Notes: generated by a model from the letters alone, not told the origin. A stretch of 64,000 nucleotides of DNA from Planococcus citri (GCF_950023065.1 NC_088680.1:13008559-13072558); one strand, 5' to 3'; positions 21,528-33,119 are shown, counted from the first letter of the stretch. A program made the numbers and translations.

Positions 21528-22539
21528 CTGAAACAGCGAATATATGACATATAATGCAGCGACGATTATTTTATTGTTTAAAAAATTTCTAATTATAAAA
21601 TTATAAAATGAGAATTGGACTGTTAACAAATGTAAAACTACAACAATTTTATTGAAGAGACGTCCTTACTGTAAAATACTTGCACATGTTCCTATTATTT
21701 ATAATTTTTCAATATAAAATGTTATTTTTTGCCTTAGGCCTCACAATGTCATCGCCCATTATTATGCACATTGAAATAATTAAGATGAGCCTAGTGAATA
21801 ATTTATTTTTTCTTTATCGATATCCCTCATATTTGTTCGTTTGGGATACTGATCTTATTTTAATTTTATATTATTAGATATTAGTTTGAGGCACGACCAT
21901 TCTGTCTGCACCAGGGGCTGTTAGGATTCTAAATTTTTAACTTTCGGAAATTTATACGACATCATACAAAATTAGACTTACGTTTGAATCTTAATCCAAA
22001 AATATATAGTGAAATAAGTAATCGAGCGCATAATCACCTGAAACACCGAATTCTTTCTATTCTCTCGCGAAGCTGTAAAACTATATCGTCTTCATATACG
22101 AAATAATTTATTCATTTTCTTTTGGCTTATTTAACATAATACGTGTACACCTTTTACCGTTACTTTTCGACCTCACCTGAAACAGAAAAACAAAAAATTT
22201 GCTAAATATTAAAAAGTGAAATCGCGTACACTTTTAAAACTTTAATTTTATGATAATTACCTTTATTTTTCAAACGATTAGTAAAAATTCATTTTGTGAC
22301 ACCGAGTATCCGGAAATTTTTCATTCTAAAACATATCAAAAAGCAATAGTTATTCAAAATTAATTATGCAAATGGAAACTCAGTACCTACCTGATGATAC
22401 CTTCAACCACACATTACCATAACCAAGTGAGACTTAAGCACCAGTGTTGCAACAACACCACTCCAAGGCACCAAAAGTAGTATTCGTGTAGCCATATTTT
22501 TCTATTTTATTTCTTTTATACACGAAACCACATATACCC

Positions 22540-23030
22540 TTCATTCAATATGCTATTATGTAAAGTATCTTCCACCCCTACATCGTATGTCCCACTTTTT
22601 AAATACCACTACTCGGAAGATACTCTTTCTATATTTGTCAACTATAAGTAACAAATATTTTCATTATTTTTCCCAACACATATAAAAGTGTTATATTGAT
22701 GTTTACATCACCGATATCCAATATAGACATATTGATACTCATTTTCTCACCAAAATACTTTCCACCTTACCATTACCCAAGATTACATTATTATTTGTCC
22801 TCCACCTTCTCCAAGAAAAACACATATCGTATGTCCCATACTTTAAATTATAGGTGGAGGTTTCTTTATACAAAACCAAAAATCATACTCATTTTCTCCA
22901 TATGTCATACTTTTTGAATTATAGATGGAGGATTCCTTATACGTATTCTCCATCCTATTTAGGTAAACCCCTATCATATGTCCCATTCTGTAGTGATGGA
23001 GGATCCTCTTTTCATTTTTTCTTTTATAAA
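22540..23030 (+). repeat. degenerate repeat with CATATGTCCCA and TGGAGGA words
   Basis: Words of the form ATCGTATGTCCCA or ATCATATGTCCCA (about 22584, 22828, 22973) alternate with GGTGGAGG/GATGGAGGA words and their inverses. No gene is present. Confidence 0.4.
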
Positions 23031-23829
23031 AGATGACGTTTTTGATTATATACGTCCATTTAAAATTATTATTACACCTGGAAGGGAAGAGATGAAATCC
23101 CTTTATTAATCAAACCGAGACTTGTTTTGTCTACTCTCCATACTTCACTTTAATGTCTTTTAGACTTTTTAGTGTGCGTAGCACACTATTAGTTTCGGTC
23201 TGAAAGTGGAAAAATTCTTTGGAACGAATGTTCTCATAGATGGATGGGGCGATTTTTTTGAAATTTTCGTACGTAGATGTGGTCTAACGTGAGGCATGGA
23301 ACGCCGTAATTATAATTGCAATTACTCAATTAGCTTCTTGAGTAATTGCAATTAATTATGAAAATTTGTACCAAAAAAAGAATAAAAAGGGGAAAAGGGC
23401 CATATCAAAAGGGAAGCCGACGTCATTTAAATTTCGAAATTTATGTTACACCACGGGGGTTCAGAGAAGATTTTTTCAAAAGCAAAGCCGACACCCTTTG
23501 TGTTCACTTATCTGCCAGTTTTTTATTGAATTAAGCGAACACAACGGGTGGTAAAAATTTAATTTTGAAGAGCATGTTGAGGCTCCACGTGGAGCTAAAC
23601 TTTAAATTTTCAAAATTGAACAATGAGAAAGGTATCAAAGGCGGCGCCGACACCAGTTTTAAAATGTAACACAGCAGGTGTCCGAAAATATTCTTATCTA
23701 CAGTGTTATCTTTCCCATTGTTCAATTTCAAACATTTCAAATTTGGTTCAAAGTGATTTGCCGCCTATTGTCTCGCTTATACCTAAATGTAACACCGCAG
23801 GGGGTTATAAAATTTTCTCTATTGTTCAA

Positions 23830-24006
23830 TTTTGAGAAAGGTTTTTAGAACACCTGCAGGTGTTTCATTTACACACATTCAGTACCTAGACAATGAAAGC
23901 AGGTGGCTACCCTTAGAAAGGTTTTTGGAACACCTGCACCTGCAGTTGTTTCATTTACACACATTCAGTACCTAGACAATGAAAGCAGGTGGTTACCCTT
24001 AGTAGT
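23830..24006 (+). repeat. two tandem copies of an 83-88 bp unit
   Basis: A unit running from GAAAGGTTTTTGGAACACCTG through CATTTACACACATTCAG to AAAGCAGGTGG(T/C)TACCC occurs twice in a row. The second copy has a 6-bp CTGCAC expansion. It lies just before the T-rich minisatellite. Confidence 0.7.
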
Positions 24007-24039
24007 CAAATCCCACCCGTCATTTGCGCTTTGGCTGTG

Positions 24040-26255
24040 CTCCGGAGAAGTTCTATCCGTGTCGCGTTATACTTTCGAGCTTTCGTATTTGCGTAGTGCT
24101 TTTTTAATCGCATTGTGTTTTTGAGCTTTTGAACTTTCAGTATCGCATTGTGCGTTTTTTTTTTCAAAATCGCGTTTTTTTCACGTTTTTTTTTCATAAT
24201 TGTGTTGTGCTTTTTTTCAAAATCGCGATGTGCTTTTGTTTTTGAAATCGTGTTGTGCATTTTTTTATTGAAATCGCGTCCTGCTTTTTTTTTCTGAAAT
24301 TGCGTGGTGCTTTTTTTTCAAAATCGTGTGGTGCTTTTATCATGTTGTGCTTTTGTTTTCAAAATCACGTTTTTTTTCATGTTTTTTTTTTCAAAATTGT
24401 GTTGTGCTTTTTTTTCAAAATCGCGTTTTTTTCATGTTTTTTTTTCATAATTGTGTTGTGCTTTTGTTTTCAAAATCGCGTTTTTTTTCATGTTTTTTTT
24501 CACAATCGTGTTGTGCTTTTTTTTTTCAAAATCGCGTTTTTTTTCATGTTTTTTTTTCATAATTGTGTTGTGCTTTGTTTCAAAATCGCGGTGTGCTTTT
24601 GTTTTCGAAATCTCGTCTTGCTTTTTTTATTGAAATCACGTTGTGCTTTTTTTTCCCGAAATCGCGTAGTGTTTTTTTTTAAAAATTCCATTGTGCTTTT
24701 TTTTCGAAATCGCATTGTGTTTTTTTTTGAAATCGCGTTTTCATTTTTGAAATTCATTTGTGCTTTTTTTCAAAAGTGTGTAGTGCTTTTTTTCAAATTC
24801 GCGCAGTGCTTTTTTTTTGCAAATTTGTGTTGTGCTTTTTTTCGATATCGCATTGCGCTTTATTTGAAATCGCGTTGTGCTTTTTTCCAAATTTGCATGG
24901 TGCTTTTTTTTGCAAATTTGCATTGTGCTTCTTTTCAAAATCGCGTTGTGCTTTTTTTTAAAAATCGCGTTGTGCTTTTTTTCTAAAATTTGCGTTGTGC
25001 TTTTTTTTGAAATCTGGTTGTGCTTTTTTTAAAAATCGTGTTGGGCTTCTTTTCAAAATCGAAAACTTGCGTTGAGCTTTTTTTTTCAAAGTTTGCGTTG
25101 TGCTTTTTTTTGGAATCGCATTGTGCTTTTTTTCTAAAATTCGCGTTGTACTTTTTTTTCTGAAGTTCGCGTTGTGCTTTTTTTTGTCAATGTTTGCGTT
25201 GTGCCTTTTTTTTCAAAATCGTGTTGTCTTTATTTTTGAAATCGTGTTGTGCTTATTTTTTCTGAAATCGCGTTGTTTTTTTTTCTGAAATAGCGTTGTG
25301 CAAAATCGCGTTGTGCTTTTCTCGAAATTGTGTTGTGCTTTTTTTTGAAGTTCGCGTTGTGCTTTTTTTCTAAAGTTCGTGGTGTTCTTTTTTTCAAAAT
25401 CATGTTGTGCTTTTTTTTCAAAATCATGTTGTGCTTTTTTTTCAAAGTTTGCGTTGTGCTTTTTTTTTGAAATCGCGTTGTGCTTTTTCTTCTAAAACTC
25501 GCGTTGTGCTTTTTTTCGAATTTCCAGTTGTGCTTTTTTTCAAGAATCGCGCTGTGCTTGTTTTTCCTAAATTCGCGTTGTGCTTTTTTTTCAAAGTTTG
25601 CGTTGTGCTTTTTTTTCTAAAACTTGCATTGTGCTTTTTTTCGAAGTTCCGGTTGTGCTTTTTTTTCAAAATCGCGTTGTGCTTTTTTTTTCAAAATGGC
25701 GTTTTTTTCCGAAATCGCGTTGTTTTTTTTCTTTGTGCTTTTTTTCCAGAATTCTGGTTGTGCTTTTTTTCCAAAATCACGTTGTTTTTCTTCTTCATAA
25801 TCGCGTTGTGCTTTTTTCTTAAAATCATGCTTACGTTCTGCTTTCAAAATCCCAATCACTTTTTTTCAAAGTTGTGTTGTGCTTTTTTTGAAAATCTCGT
25901 TGTGCTTTTTTTCTCGAAATCGCGTGTTTTTAAAAAAAAAAATCATTGCGTTCTGCTTTCAAAATCCCAATCACGCTTTTTCAAAGTTGCCTTGTGCTTT
26001 TTTCTGAAAATCGCGTTGTTTTTTTTTCTCAAAATCGCGTTGTGCTTTTTTTCCAAAATTGTGTTGTGCTTTTTTTCCGAAATTCTGCTTTCAAAATCCC
26101 AATCGCTTTTTTTCAAAGTTGTGTTGTGCTTTTTTTTAAAAATTGTATTGCAATTTTTTTGAAATTTCGTTCTATTTTTGAAATTCGCGTTGTGCTTTTT
26201 TTCAAAATTGTGTGTTGCTTTTTTTTCAAAATCACAATTGGGTTGTGCTTTCCTA
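24040..26255 (+). repeat. 2.2-kb T-rich minisatellite in element 1
   Basis: Roughly 80-90 degenerate copies of a 22-27 bp unit, GCGTTGTGC followed by 6-9 T and CAAAATC or GAAATC. All have the same orientation. The long phenylalanine/cysteine-rich and lysine-rich open frames across it (for example 24255-24986 and 25407-26162) are products of the repeat, not genes. It ends about 540 bp before the 3' LTR. Confidence 0.85.
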
Positions 26256-26595
26256 ACTAAAGGCTATGCACACTGTTACAGCTGCGCTTGGCGCAGCTGT
26301 CTAGTTTCAATTGTAATTTCAATCCCTCTATAACCATCATAAATCATTCCATTGTTACCTACTGTTCATACCACCATTGAAAAATAAGTGTCTTATTCTT
26401 TAACCCTATTTTGACCCTGTATTGTGTTCAATTATTATTTGCATTCTTTTCGAATTATTGATTCACCATCAAGCTGTAAGCTTTTCAATATTGTCTTTTG
26501 ACAACATATCTAAATTTATAAGATGCAATCGTAAACACAACCAAAAAGCTACCTTTTACTCCCACCCTCCATCCCAATTTTTGGAAACTGTCATC

Positions 26596-26616
26596 TAGTG
26601 ATGAAATTGATCACTG
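26596..26616 (+). ncRNA. conserved hairpin near the 3' LTR of element 1
   Basis: AGTGAT/ATCACT (plus a terminal T-G pair) closes the loop GAAATTG. Element 2 has the same loop at 46650-46656 on a stem with two compensated pairs. The surrounding 230 bp up to the LTR are also recognisably shared between the elements. Confidence 0.55.
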
Positions 26617-26779
26617 CGGAATAGTTCTGCGACCAATCGCAGCAAAGCACCGAGGGGCAGGGAGCACGCCCATGGCTAGGTAGGTTGGGCGGGGCCGGGG
26701 GGCAGCTGAAGTCATATTTCCTATATTTCTCTGGTAGGTCAGTGCTTTCCTCCGATGGGTCTGGGTCCACCAGAGTAAA

Positions 26780-26795
26780 CCCACTGAGGGGCATA
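26780..26795 (+). other. polypurine-tract region of element 1
   Basis: CACTGAGGGGCATA precedes the 3' LTR. Element 2 has CTACGAAGGGGCATA at the same place. The shared AGGGGCATA suggests the plus-strand priming site. Confidence 0.5.
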
Positions 26796-27935
26796 TGATA
26801 TAGTGGAATATGCCTTCACCTTGTAGGTGGATAATTAATGGAATGATGCCTTAAGAGGGTGATCCCGTCGCTATGACGTATTTATGTCTAGAGTAGGGAG
26901 AACCTCTACCAACGTGGGAACTACTATTCTCTGTGCATTGATCCCTACCCTATTTCTCTTTGTATTATGCCGCTATTTACGGAAGGTGACCTCAAGGACA
27001 TAGGGCATTGAGCTACTTGGACTTTGCCGCGGTTCTCACTTGGTGTCTGGGATTACATCGGAGCAGACATCAAGTACTCGGTGCCGTGTATTACATCCGG
27101 AGTCGGTACTGAGTTTCTCTATATGCATCCGCGGGCATATAGAGAGTTAGATGTTAGTGGGCGAACGTGTATTTATCGGTATACCCCAATCGCGCTTTGG
27201 GTTTAATTAGTTTATTTATCCGCTTTCTTAATGGTATGCGGGTGCAAGTCGCAGATTGCATCTGGCTCCATTCCTATCATCGCCCTATCGCTAACAGCCG
27301 CAATGATCGGTACCTGATTAATATCATCGCTATATGTAGTTCAAAACAGCCGCAATGATCGGTACCTGGTTAATATCATCGCCCTATCGCTTGGTAAGTA
27401 CAAACTTACATGGTGGTGCCTCCACTGAATTAATTAGAATTACATCCTAGTTAATTGATGAAGACTGGTGTCGTAGATTGTATGCTTCGGCATGCAACCT
27501 GCCAATGAACTTGTATCTCTTCGCCAATTTCTAGAGCATATCTATTGAGGTAGGTATACTCTTGGTTTCAATGCCATGTATCATTGCCTTAATTCTCTGT
27601 AGTTAATATTAATATTTCTTATTGGTGTTAATTATATCAATCTAACCATACTATATTTATAATATTCATGACATATGTATGATATGTTAAGTTGCCTGTA
27701 AATATTACTAGAAAGGTTATTTTGAATAAACTTCGTACACAGTAAAGTGTCATATGTTCGTTTATTGTGTATTTCTGTGTAATATAGACTAGAATTGATC
27801 ACCACTCATATTCTCAGGGCCATCTAAATATGAGCAGTGGTATTATTTCGTATGTAGATAGGATCAGATTAACCCTTATAGCAGTCAATCCTACCTACAC
27901 CACATTAGATGATCTTTCTAGATCTATATATAACA
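26796..27935 (+). repeat. 3' LTR of element 1
   Basis: Same length as the 5' copy and differing at two positions seen by eye. It is followed directly by AGTG, the target duplication. Confidence 0.9.
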
Positions 27936-27939
27936 AGTG

Positions 27940-28075
27940 GTAGGAAAACAAAAACCTCCATAACTGGAATTCCAATTTGTTCAACCTCTATAAGTGAAAC
28001 CTACTTTAGTGGAAAACCTATGTAAGTGGAAAAAAATCCGTTTCCCTTGCGATTCCACTTATCCAGGTTTGACTG
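27940..28075 (+). mobile_element. right part of the Tigger/pogo-like MITE
   Basis: It ends TCCAGGTTTGACTG followed by TA (28076-28077), the inverse of the left end at 5211. It also carries the CCTCTATAAGTG and CCTATGTAAGTGG words of the left part. Confidence 0.8.
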
Positions 28076-28077
28076 TA

Positions 28078-28570
28078 TTACACTGATCAGCGTTAGAACA
28101 AGACGTTTGCTTATAACGCTCTTTTTTTCCAGTCCCTTGAAAAGTGTTATATTGAGCTTTAATACTGTACTAGTAGGTATTAAATAACTTTCAGCTCAAC
28201 ATTTTATGGCTTGAAGCCTGTTCTAATTGATCAAATGAAGCGAAACTTGGGGAATAGGGTTTTCTTGGAAATCATATTTGACCCCCCGGAGTGGGGAGGG
28301 TCAAATTTGAAAATTACAGAAAGGTCATTTATTAATTTAGAGGGGGTTATTTTGGGGTCTCAATGCATGAAAAAGATACAAAATCATACCATTGGCCAAC
28401 ATGGGTTTCTCGTTGGTTCCTGCTTACATGATTTTGAACGCTCAGCCTCCTAAATAAATTGCATGAACTCTACCATACATGCGATAAACATATCCCCACC
28501 CGATTTGAGGTGGAATTCATCATCATTATCATTTTTACCCCATCGAAGCACTGATGACGCCCTCTATGAT
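28078..28570. other. intergenic, no gene
   Basis: No recognisable gene. It contains the G/C-rich word CCCCGGAGTGGGGAGG near 28294 and runs into the 5'-truncated LINE. Confidence 0.4.
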
Positions 28571-28574
28571 TAGA

Positions 28575-30360
28575 TTTCTGAAATAACAGGTTACTTGGAG
28601 CAGGGGAAAAAAGTTGCAGTCGTATACGTAGATTTGAAAAAGGCCTTCGATACAGTTGATCATCATATTTTGTTGGATAAACTCTATAACTGTGGTATTC
28701 GTGGTATTGCACATAGGTGGTTCAGCTCATACTTGAGTGGACGTGAACAAACAGTGAAAGTGGATGGTGTCTCCGGAGACTCTAGAGGAGTAAATATAGG
28801 GGTGCCTCAAGGTAGCGTTCTCGGACCTTTGCTTTTCTTGATTTTTATTAATGATATTTTCAAGCTGAACATTGGAGGTTCTATTTATGCCTTTGCGGAC
28901 GACCTTGCTATTGTTTTTCAGGCAAATGCCATAAACAGTCTAGTTAATGCTATAAATGCTGGTTTAAAAGTTATAAGACTCTGGTTATCATTACATAAAC
29001 TTACCCCTAATTTAAATAAAACAAAAATTGTCGCATATGGACTAGGGATGTGCCAAATATTGAAAACAGATGTTTCCTACATGAGAAAGTGTTGTGTGAG
29101 ATTAATTGCAGGTGTAAACCTCTTGAACAGCGTGCCTCAATAAAATATCTGGGTATTGTTTTCGACTCAAAATTGATTTGGAATATGCACTCTGAATATC
29201 TGCAGGCTAAACTACGTAAACTCAATTTCCTACTTTACTACCTAGCTGGGTTCTTTGGCAAATTTCATCTTAAAAAAATTTATTACGCTCTTTTTGATTC
29301 TGTGATGAGGTACAGCATCATTGTCTGGGGAGGGGCAGCTGATATGCACCTCAAGCCAATAGTTACTCTGCAAAAATGGGCAATCAGAAATATTGTGGGA
29401 CTAGAAAGAAGAGATTCTACAGTAGGTGAATTTAAAAGATTGAAAATACTCCCTCTGAGAAAGTTGCATTCTCTTTTGGCAGCCTCATATGTTCATAGAA
29501 ATAAAGATAAATTTAGTGTTGGTCACTGTCGACGAGCTGGATTGAGAAAAAGGGAGAATATTGCTGAAGTGCCGAACTCTAGAATTGAAAGAATAAGAAT
29601 GCAAGCCCCTTATAGATTTCCTGAGATCTACAACCATATGCCATTTGACATACGCAACAAAAGTAAGGTAAAAACATTTAGAAAAGTTCTTAAAGAATTC
29701 CTGGAGCATGATGGGACGGTGATGGTCTGATTTCACCTGCTTAAAAAAGGTAACAAAAATCTTTTCAAGAGTTCACTCTGATAGGTAAAAACAATAGCTC
29801 CTGGTTAGAATTTTGGTATGTCCGATGCCTCCCATATTATCTTGATGTCATTGTTTTTTAAATTTTTTCATTTTTTTCAATTTTTTGTAGTTCTTAAAGA
29901 GCACTTTCTCCCATCTTATGTGTTCTGGTGCCATGTTGCGTAAATTTTTTGTGTGCTTTTGCTACAATATGTTGTGGTTTAAAATAATGAACTGTAGTAA
30001 TTTTAGTTTGAAGTCTTGAGTATTTGATGTCATTGTATATCTCGATAACCTGTCAATAGTTCCTGGTAGTTTTATCTCATTTTGATCTATTCCTGTTCAT
30101 GTCTCAATTATGATGTATCTGTGATTATTGGTTATATTAGGCTATTAATTCGCTATTTATTCTTCTATGGTGTTGTTTTACTTTTTTATTTTGATCTTTA
30201 TTTATTTTATGCTGCTGTTATGTCTGTGATCTTTTATACTTTTTATGTTAATCTATTATTGTAATAACTAATGAGAGCCCTTATGCCGCTCGCGCCATGG
30301 CGCATTGGTGTATTGTACAAAAATGTGTATTACTTATCTATTTATTCAGAAACTTTGTAA
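28575..30360 (+). pseudogene. 5'-truncated LINE with Jockey/CR1-type reverse transcriptase, frameshifted
   Basis: Frame 1 (about 28580-29045) carries reverse-transcriptase blocks: VVYVDLKKAFDTVDH, the GVPQGSVLGPLLF block and FADD, where the active-site aspartates are present. Frame 2 (29050-29730) carries the rest of the thumb and C-terminal region (SIKYLGIVFDSKL, then VWGGA, then FRKVLKEFLE). The shift lies at about 29040-29050. No endonuclease is present, so the copy is 5' truncated. About 630 bp of T-rich 3' sequence follow, to the start of the next MITE. The exact clade was not assigned. Confidence 0.8.
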
Positions 30361-30382
30361 CATACAATATTCAGTCAATATA

Positions 30383-30901
30383 CCGGGTGACCGAAAAGTA
30401 GTTCCGGTACAAAAATGCTTGTCAAAAATTCCCTAATCAACTTATCCAAAAAATCTAAATTGCTATGTCACCCTTGGTCCATTACTGTTCAAACAGCAAC
30501 CATCTTAAAAAATTGCAATCGTTTTAAAATTTATGACGAGACAATAATTTACTCATTAATTTGAACATTGAAATCCGAATCATTGCCCCTTCAAATTTCA
30601 AGTTAAGCAAAAAGTTCATATGAGGTTTTTTGTTTCTTTCGTCAACCTCTACCAGCTCCATGGACTACTTTTGAAGTATTTCATCATTTTAAAATTCCTG
30701 GAAATTCGCTAAGATTTCAACTTTTTAAGTTGGCAGCACTGCGTTTCAAAAACAAGCCTTGCTTCGGAGAAACTGCCGACGTTGCGTGAGTAGCTCCTAA
30801 ATGTACTGCATGTATGCAACCCTCCGAGCTTCTCACTGTGCTTATTACTCTTTGAAACGAAAATACTGATTTTTTACTTCAACTATTTTTCGGTCACCCG
30901 G
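30383..30901. mobile_element. mariner/Tc1-type MITE
   Basis: Inverted ends CCGGGTGACCGAAAAGTAG and CTATTTTTCGGTCACCCGG (one mismatch). TA flanks it at 30381-30382 and 30902-30903. 519 bp, non-coding. Confidence 0.85.
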
Positions 30902-30903
30902 TA

Positions 30904-30960
30904 CCTCAGATCATCTTCATCATCATCATCATTATCATCATCATCATCATCATCAATGTC
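30904..30960. repeat. ATC microsatellite, probable 3' tail of the minus-strand LINE fragment
   Basis: About a dozen ATC triplets. The related LINE at 58903 also ends near GATGATGATG. This fits a LINE tail in the minus orientation. Confidence 0.6.
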
Positions 30961-30984
30961 ATAGTAGCAAACAACTAGTGTGCC

Positions 30985-31348
30985 TAGTGTTGGGCAAATT
31001 CGCGAATATTCTTTTTTTGCTTGAGCATGCGCAAGAATATGCGCAGATTCTTGCGCATATTCCGCAGATTCTTTTCAAAAAATTAGAACATTATTGCTTA
31101 GTTTAGAGATAATCGGAAACTTTCCAAATTTCAATTGAAAAGGTTTCAAATTATTAAGGAAAATTGAAAATTTATAAAGAAAAGTTGATGTAAAACTTGT
31201 AAATTGTGGAAAATTGTAGAAAAATCTTCAAATTTTTTGAAAAAAGTCATGATTTTCATTTTTTTGAGAGAATATTCTCCAAGCATTTGAGAATATTCGC
31301 GAATATTCTCAGATTATGCGCATTGAGAATATTCTCAGGCCAACACTA
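30985..31348. mobile_element. hAT-type MITE
   Basis: It starts TAGTGTTGGGCA and ends GGCCAACACTA. A perfect 8-bp duplication AGTGTGCC lies at 30977-30984 and 31349-31356. Eight-base duplications and a TAGTGTTGG-like end are hAT hallmarks. The interior is AT-rich with GAATATTC words; 364 bp. Confidence 0.88.
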
Positions 31349-31570
31349 AGTGTGCCCCTAATAATGATCACCTCTCCTCTCTGTCTTGAGCTAGTGTGGC
31401 CACAGTCGCAACTGAGCCAACTATTGTCCTGACTGTATCAGTCCACCTTGTTGGAAATCTTCCTCTCCCTCATATTCCAGGGAGCTTGCCAAAGAGAATC
31501 CCTTTTTTGATGTTTTCTAGTCCTCTTCTGGCTACGTGTCCAAAATGACTCATTATCCTAATTTCACATA

Positions 31571-32098
31571 TCGTCATCTTAATGTGCAAAGTGGCCAACT
31601 CCATTTCTGTAAGTTGTTTAGGAAATGGGAAAAATAGAGTTATCAAATATTGATGGGTGTTACATAGTTAAGGGTATTTATTAAAGTAAAAAAAATGCTG
31701 CTAAAAATTTTTTTCACTTGACACATTTTAAGCCACTTTGAGTGGAGTTAGATATTTTTCCCAACTTCAAACTCTGATACTACACCAATGATTTCACCTG
31801 AGGTAATTTTCAATGTCGGAAGTTATTTACAAAGTGTTCACCTTTCAGATGGTGTTCATAACTCATTTTCATGTAACGTAAAAATGAAACAGTTTTGCGT
31901 AGCTAAATGCACAGTGCGTCATCCTTTGGCGGAGTTAGATAATTTTCCCAACTTTAACCACAGATAATAGACGAATGAGCCTGCACAAGCGTGTTTTTAA
32001 GATTTCAACTTATGAATTAAGTGAAGAAAAATCAGATGATGCTCGTAACTCATTTTGGTCAAAACTTGGAGTTAGCCACTTGGCATATTAAGACGACA
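31571..32098. mobile_element. MITE inside the LINE fragment
   Basis: Inverted ends of about 32 bp: TCGTCATCTTAATGTGC and AAGTGGCCAACTCC on the left, with the inverse of nearly the same text ending at about 32098. The LINE sequence resumes on either side (CACATA | TTTTATTTAGCC). The word GAGTTAGAT(A)TTTTCCCAACTT occurs twice inside. The target duplication is uncertain. Confidence 0.65.
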
Positions 32099-32494
32099 AT
32101 ATTTTATTTAGCCTGGTTGGTTCTTGCAGTTGTTCTACAATTGATGCATTTGTTTGGTGCACAGTGTATGGTATCTTCAACATCCTGTGCCATACTCACA
32201 TTTCAAAGGCACCAATTCTTTTTTGATCATCTTGCTTCAATGTCCAGGTCTCCAGTCCATATAAGAAAACTGGAAAAACTAGCGTCCTGATTAGTTTCTT
32301 CATTGTTTTTATGGAGATTTTACAGTTGGTGGTGACTTTTCTCAATCTCAACTGAGACATCGCTGATTTCCCAAGAGTTATTCTTCTTCTAATTTCCTTG
32401 TCTGATCCTCCATCAGCATCCACAAGTGATCCCAAATAAATAAATGAGTTCACTTTTTCAAAAATTTTACCCCTATTATTATAGCCTTCCCCCA

Positions 32495-32958
32495 CACCTG
32501 AAATTGACCTGGGGATCCAAATTTTCATCATACAATGGTAGGGTGTCACTCGAGTTTTTTTTTGCAGATTTAAACCTTCTATCCCCAATTTGATTTTTTT
32601 CTAGGGTTGAAAATGGATTTTTGGGTCATTTTACGTGTTTTTTGACATTTAGAAAAGCCTGCCATGCCATCCTTCCAAATTGACCTAGTGGGTCCTAATT
32701 TTTACAGTACAATGAGAGGATGTGCCTAAAGTACCCTTTGCAGGTTCCAACCTTCCAACCCCATTTGACCTCTTTCCAGGGTCAAAAAGTGTATTTTTGT
32801 ACTATTTTAGTGTTTCTTGATGTTTAGAAAAGCCTGCCGTCCCTCCAGTTAGACCCAGAGAGTCCAAATTTTTACAGTATAATGAGAAAATGTGCTGAAG
32901 TGCCTATAGTGGGCATCCAACCTCGTTTGACCCCTTTTCAAAGTCAAAAAAGTGTATG
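32495..32958. repeat. three tandem units of about 160-180 bp
   Basis: Units share TCCAAATTTT(T)ACAGTA(C/T)AATGAGA, then AACCTTC, a TTTGACC-type word and TTTAGAAAAGCCTGCC. They begin at about 32497, 32660 and 32838. Confidence 0.6.
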
Positions 32959-33119
32959 GGAGTAAACCCCAACAGAAAATCATGATGGAAGGCAACAGGA
33001 AACCATTACATTTCCCTAGAATTATATGGACATCAATTTAGCAATGGCCCTAAGTCTCCATCAGGCTGATCCTCATCCGCCAAGACAGCCAGATAGGGTG
33101 CTAAGAATACGGGGAGTCA

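Larger units (their letters stand above)
5620..27935 (+). mobile_element. LTR retroelement 1, 22.3 kb, without recognisable pol
   Basis: Flanked by AGTG (5616-5619 and 27936-27939), it has 1140-bp terminal direct repeats that begin TGATATAG and end ATAACA. A TGGCG primer-binding site follows the 5' LTR and a purine stretch precedes the 3' LTR. Inside, in order, are: a 3.7-kb structured leader; a broken SGNH-like plus retropepsin ORF; a long AT-rich stretch with small hairpins; an intact 834-aa RING plus SGNH-like ORF; and a T-rich minisatellite. No motif of reverse transcriptase (such as YxDD), RNase H or integrase was found in any frame. The element is therefore presumably mobilised in trans. 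The two LTRs differ at only two positions seen by eye (5911/27087 and 6204/27380), which implies recent insertion. Confidence 0.88.
30961..32590 (-). pseudogene. 3' fragment of an endonuclease/RT LINE (same family as 56038-58903)
   Basis: On the minus strand, 32588-32196 encodes KVNSFIYLGSLVDADGG, RRRITLGKSAMSQL and VFPVFLYGLETWTL, the C-terminal region of the family. The end at 31360-31550 matches 58660-58870 inverted. The body is split by a hAT-type MITE (30985-31348) and by a second MITE (31571-32098). The 5' two-thirds is missing. Confidence 0.75.

Noticed and set aside
22180..22260. Further splice-like words on minus (CTGTTTCAG|GTGAGG) as an exon
   Set aside because: Single acceptor-like words are common in this AT-rich sequence, and no matching donor and open frame could be joined.
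24255..26260. Long phenylalanine/cysteine-rich frames on plus and lysine-rich frames on minus
   Set aside because: They arise from the T-rich minisatellite in several frames at once. No start, domain or codon bias supports a gene.
6760..26795. Search for reverse transcriptase, RNase H and integrase in element 1
   Set aside because: No YxDD-like, HHCC or DDE-type pattern was recognisable in the longer frames, so no pol was annotated. Highly decayed remnants could escape reading by eye.
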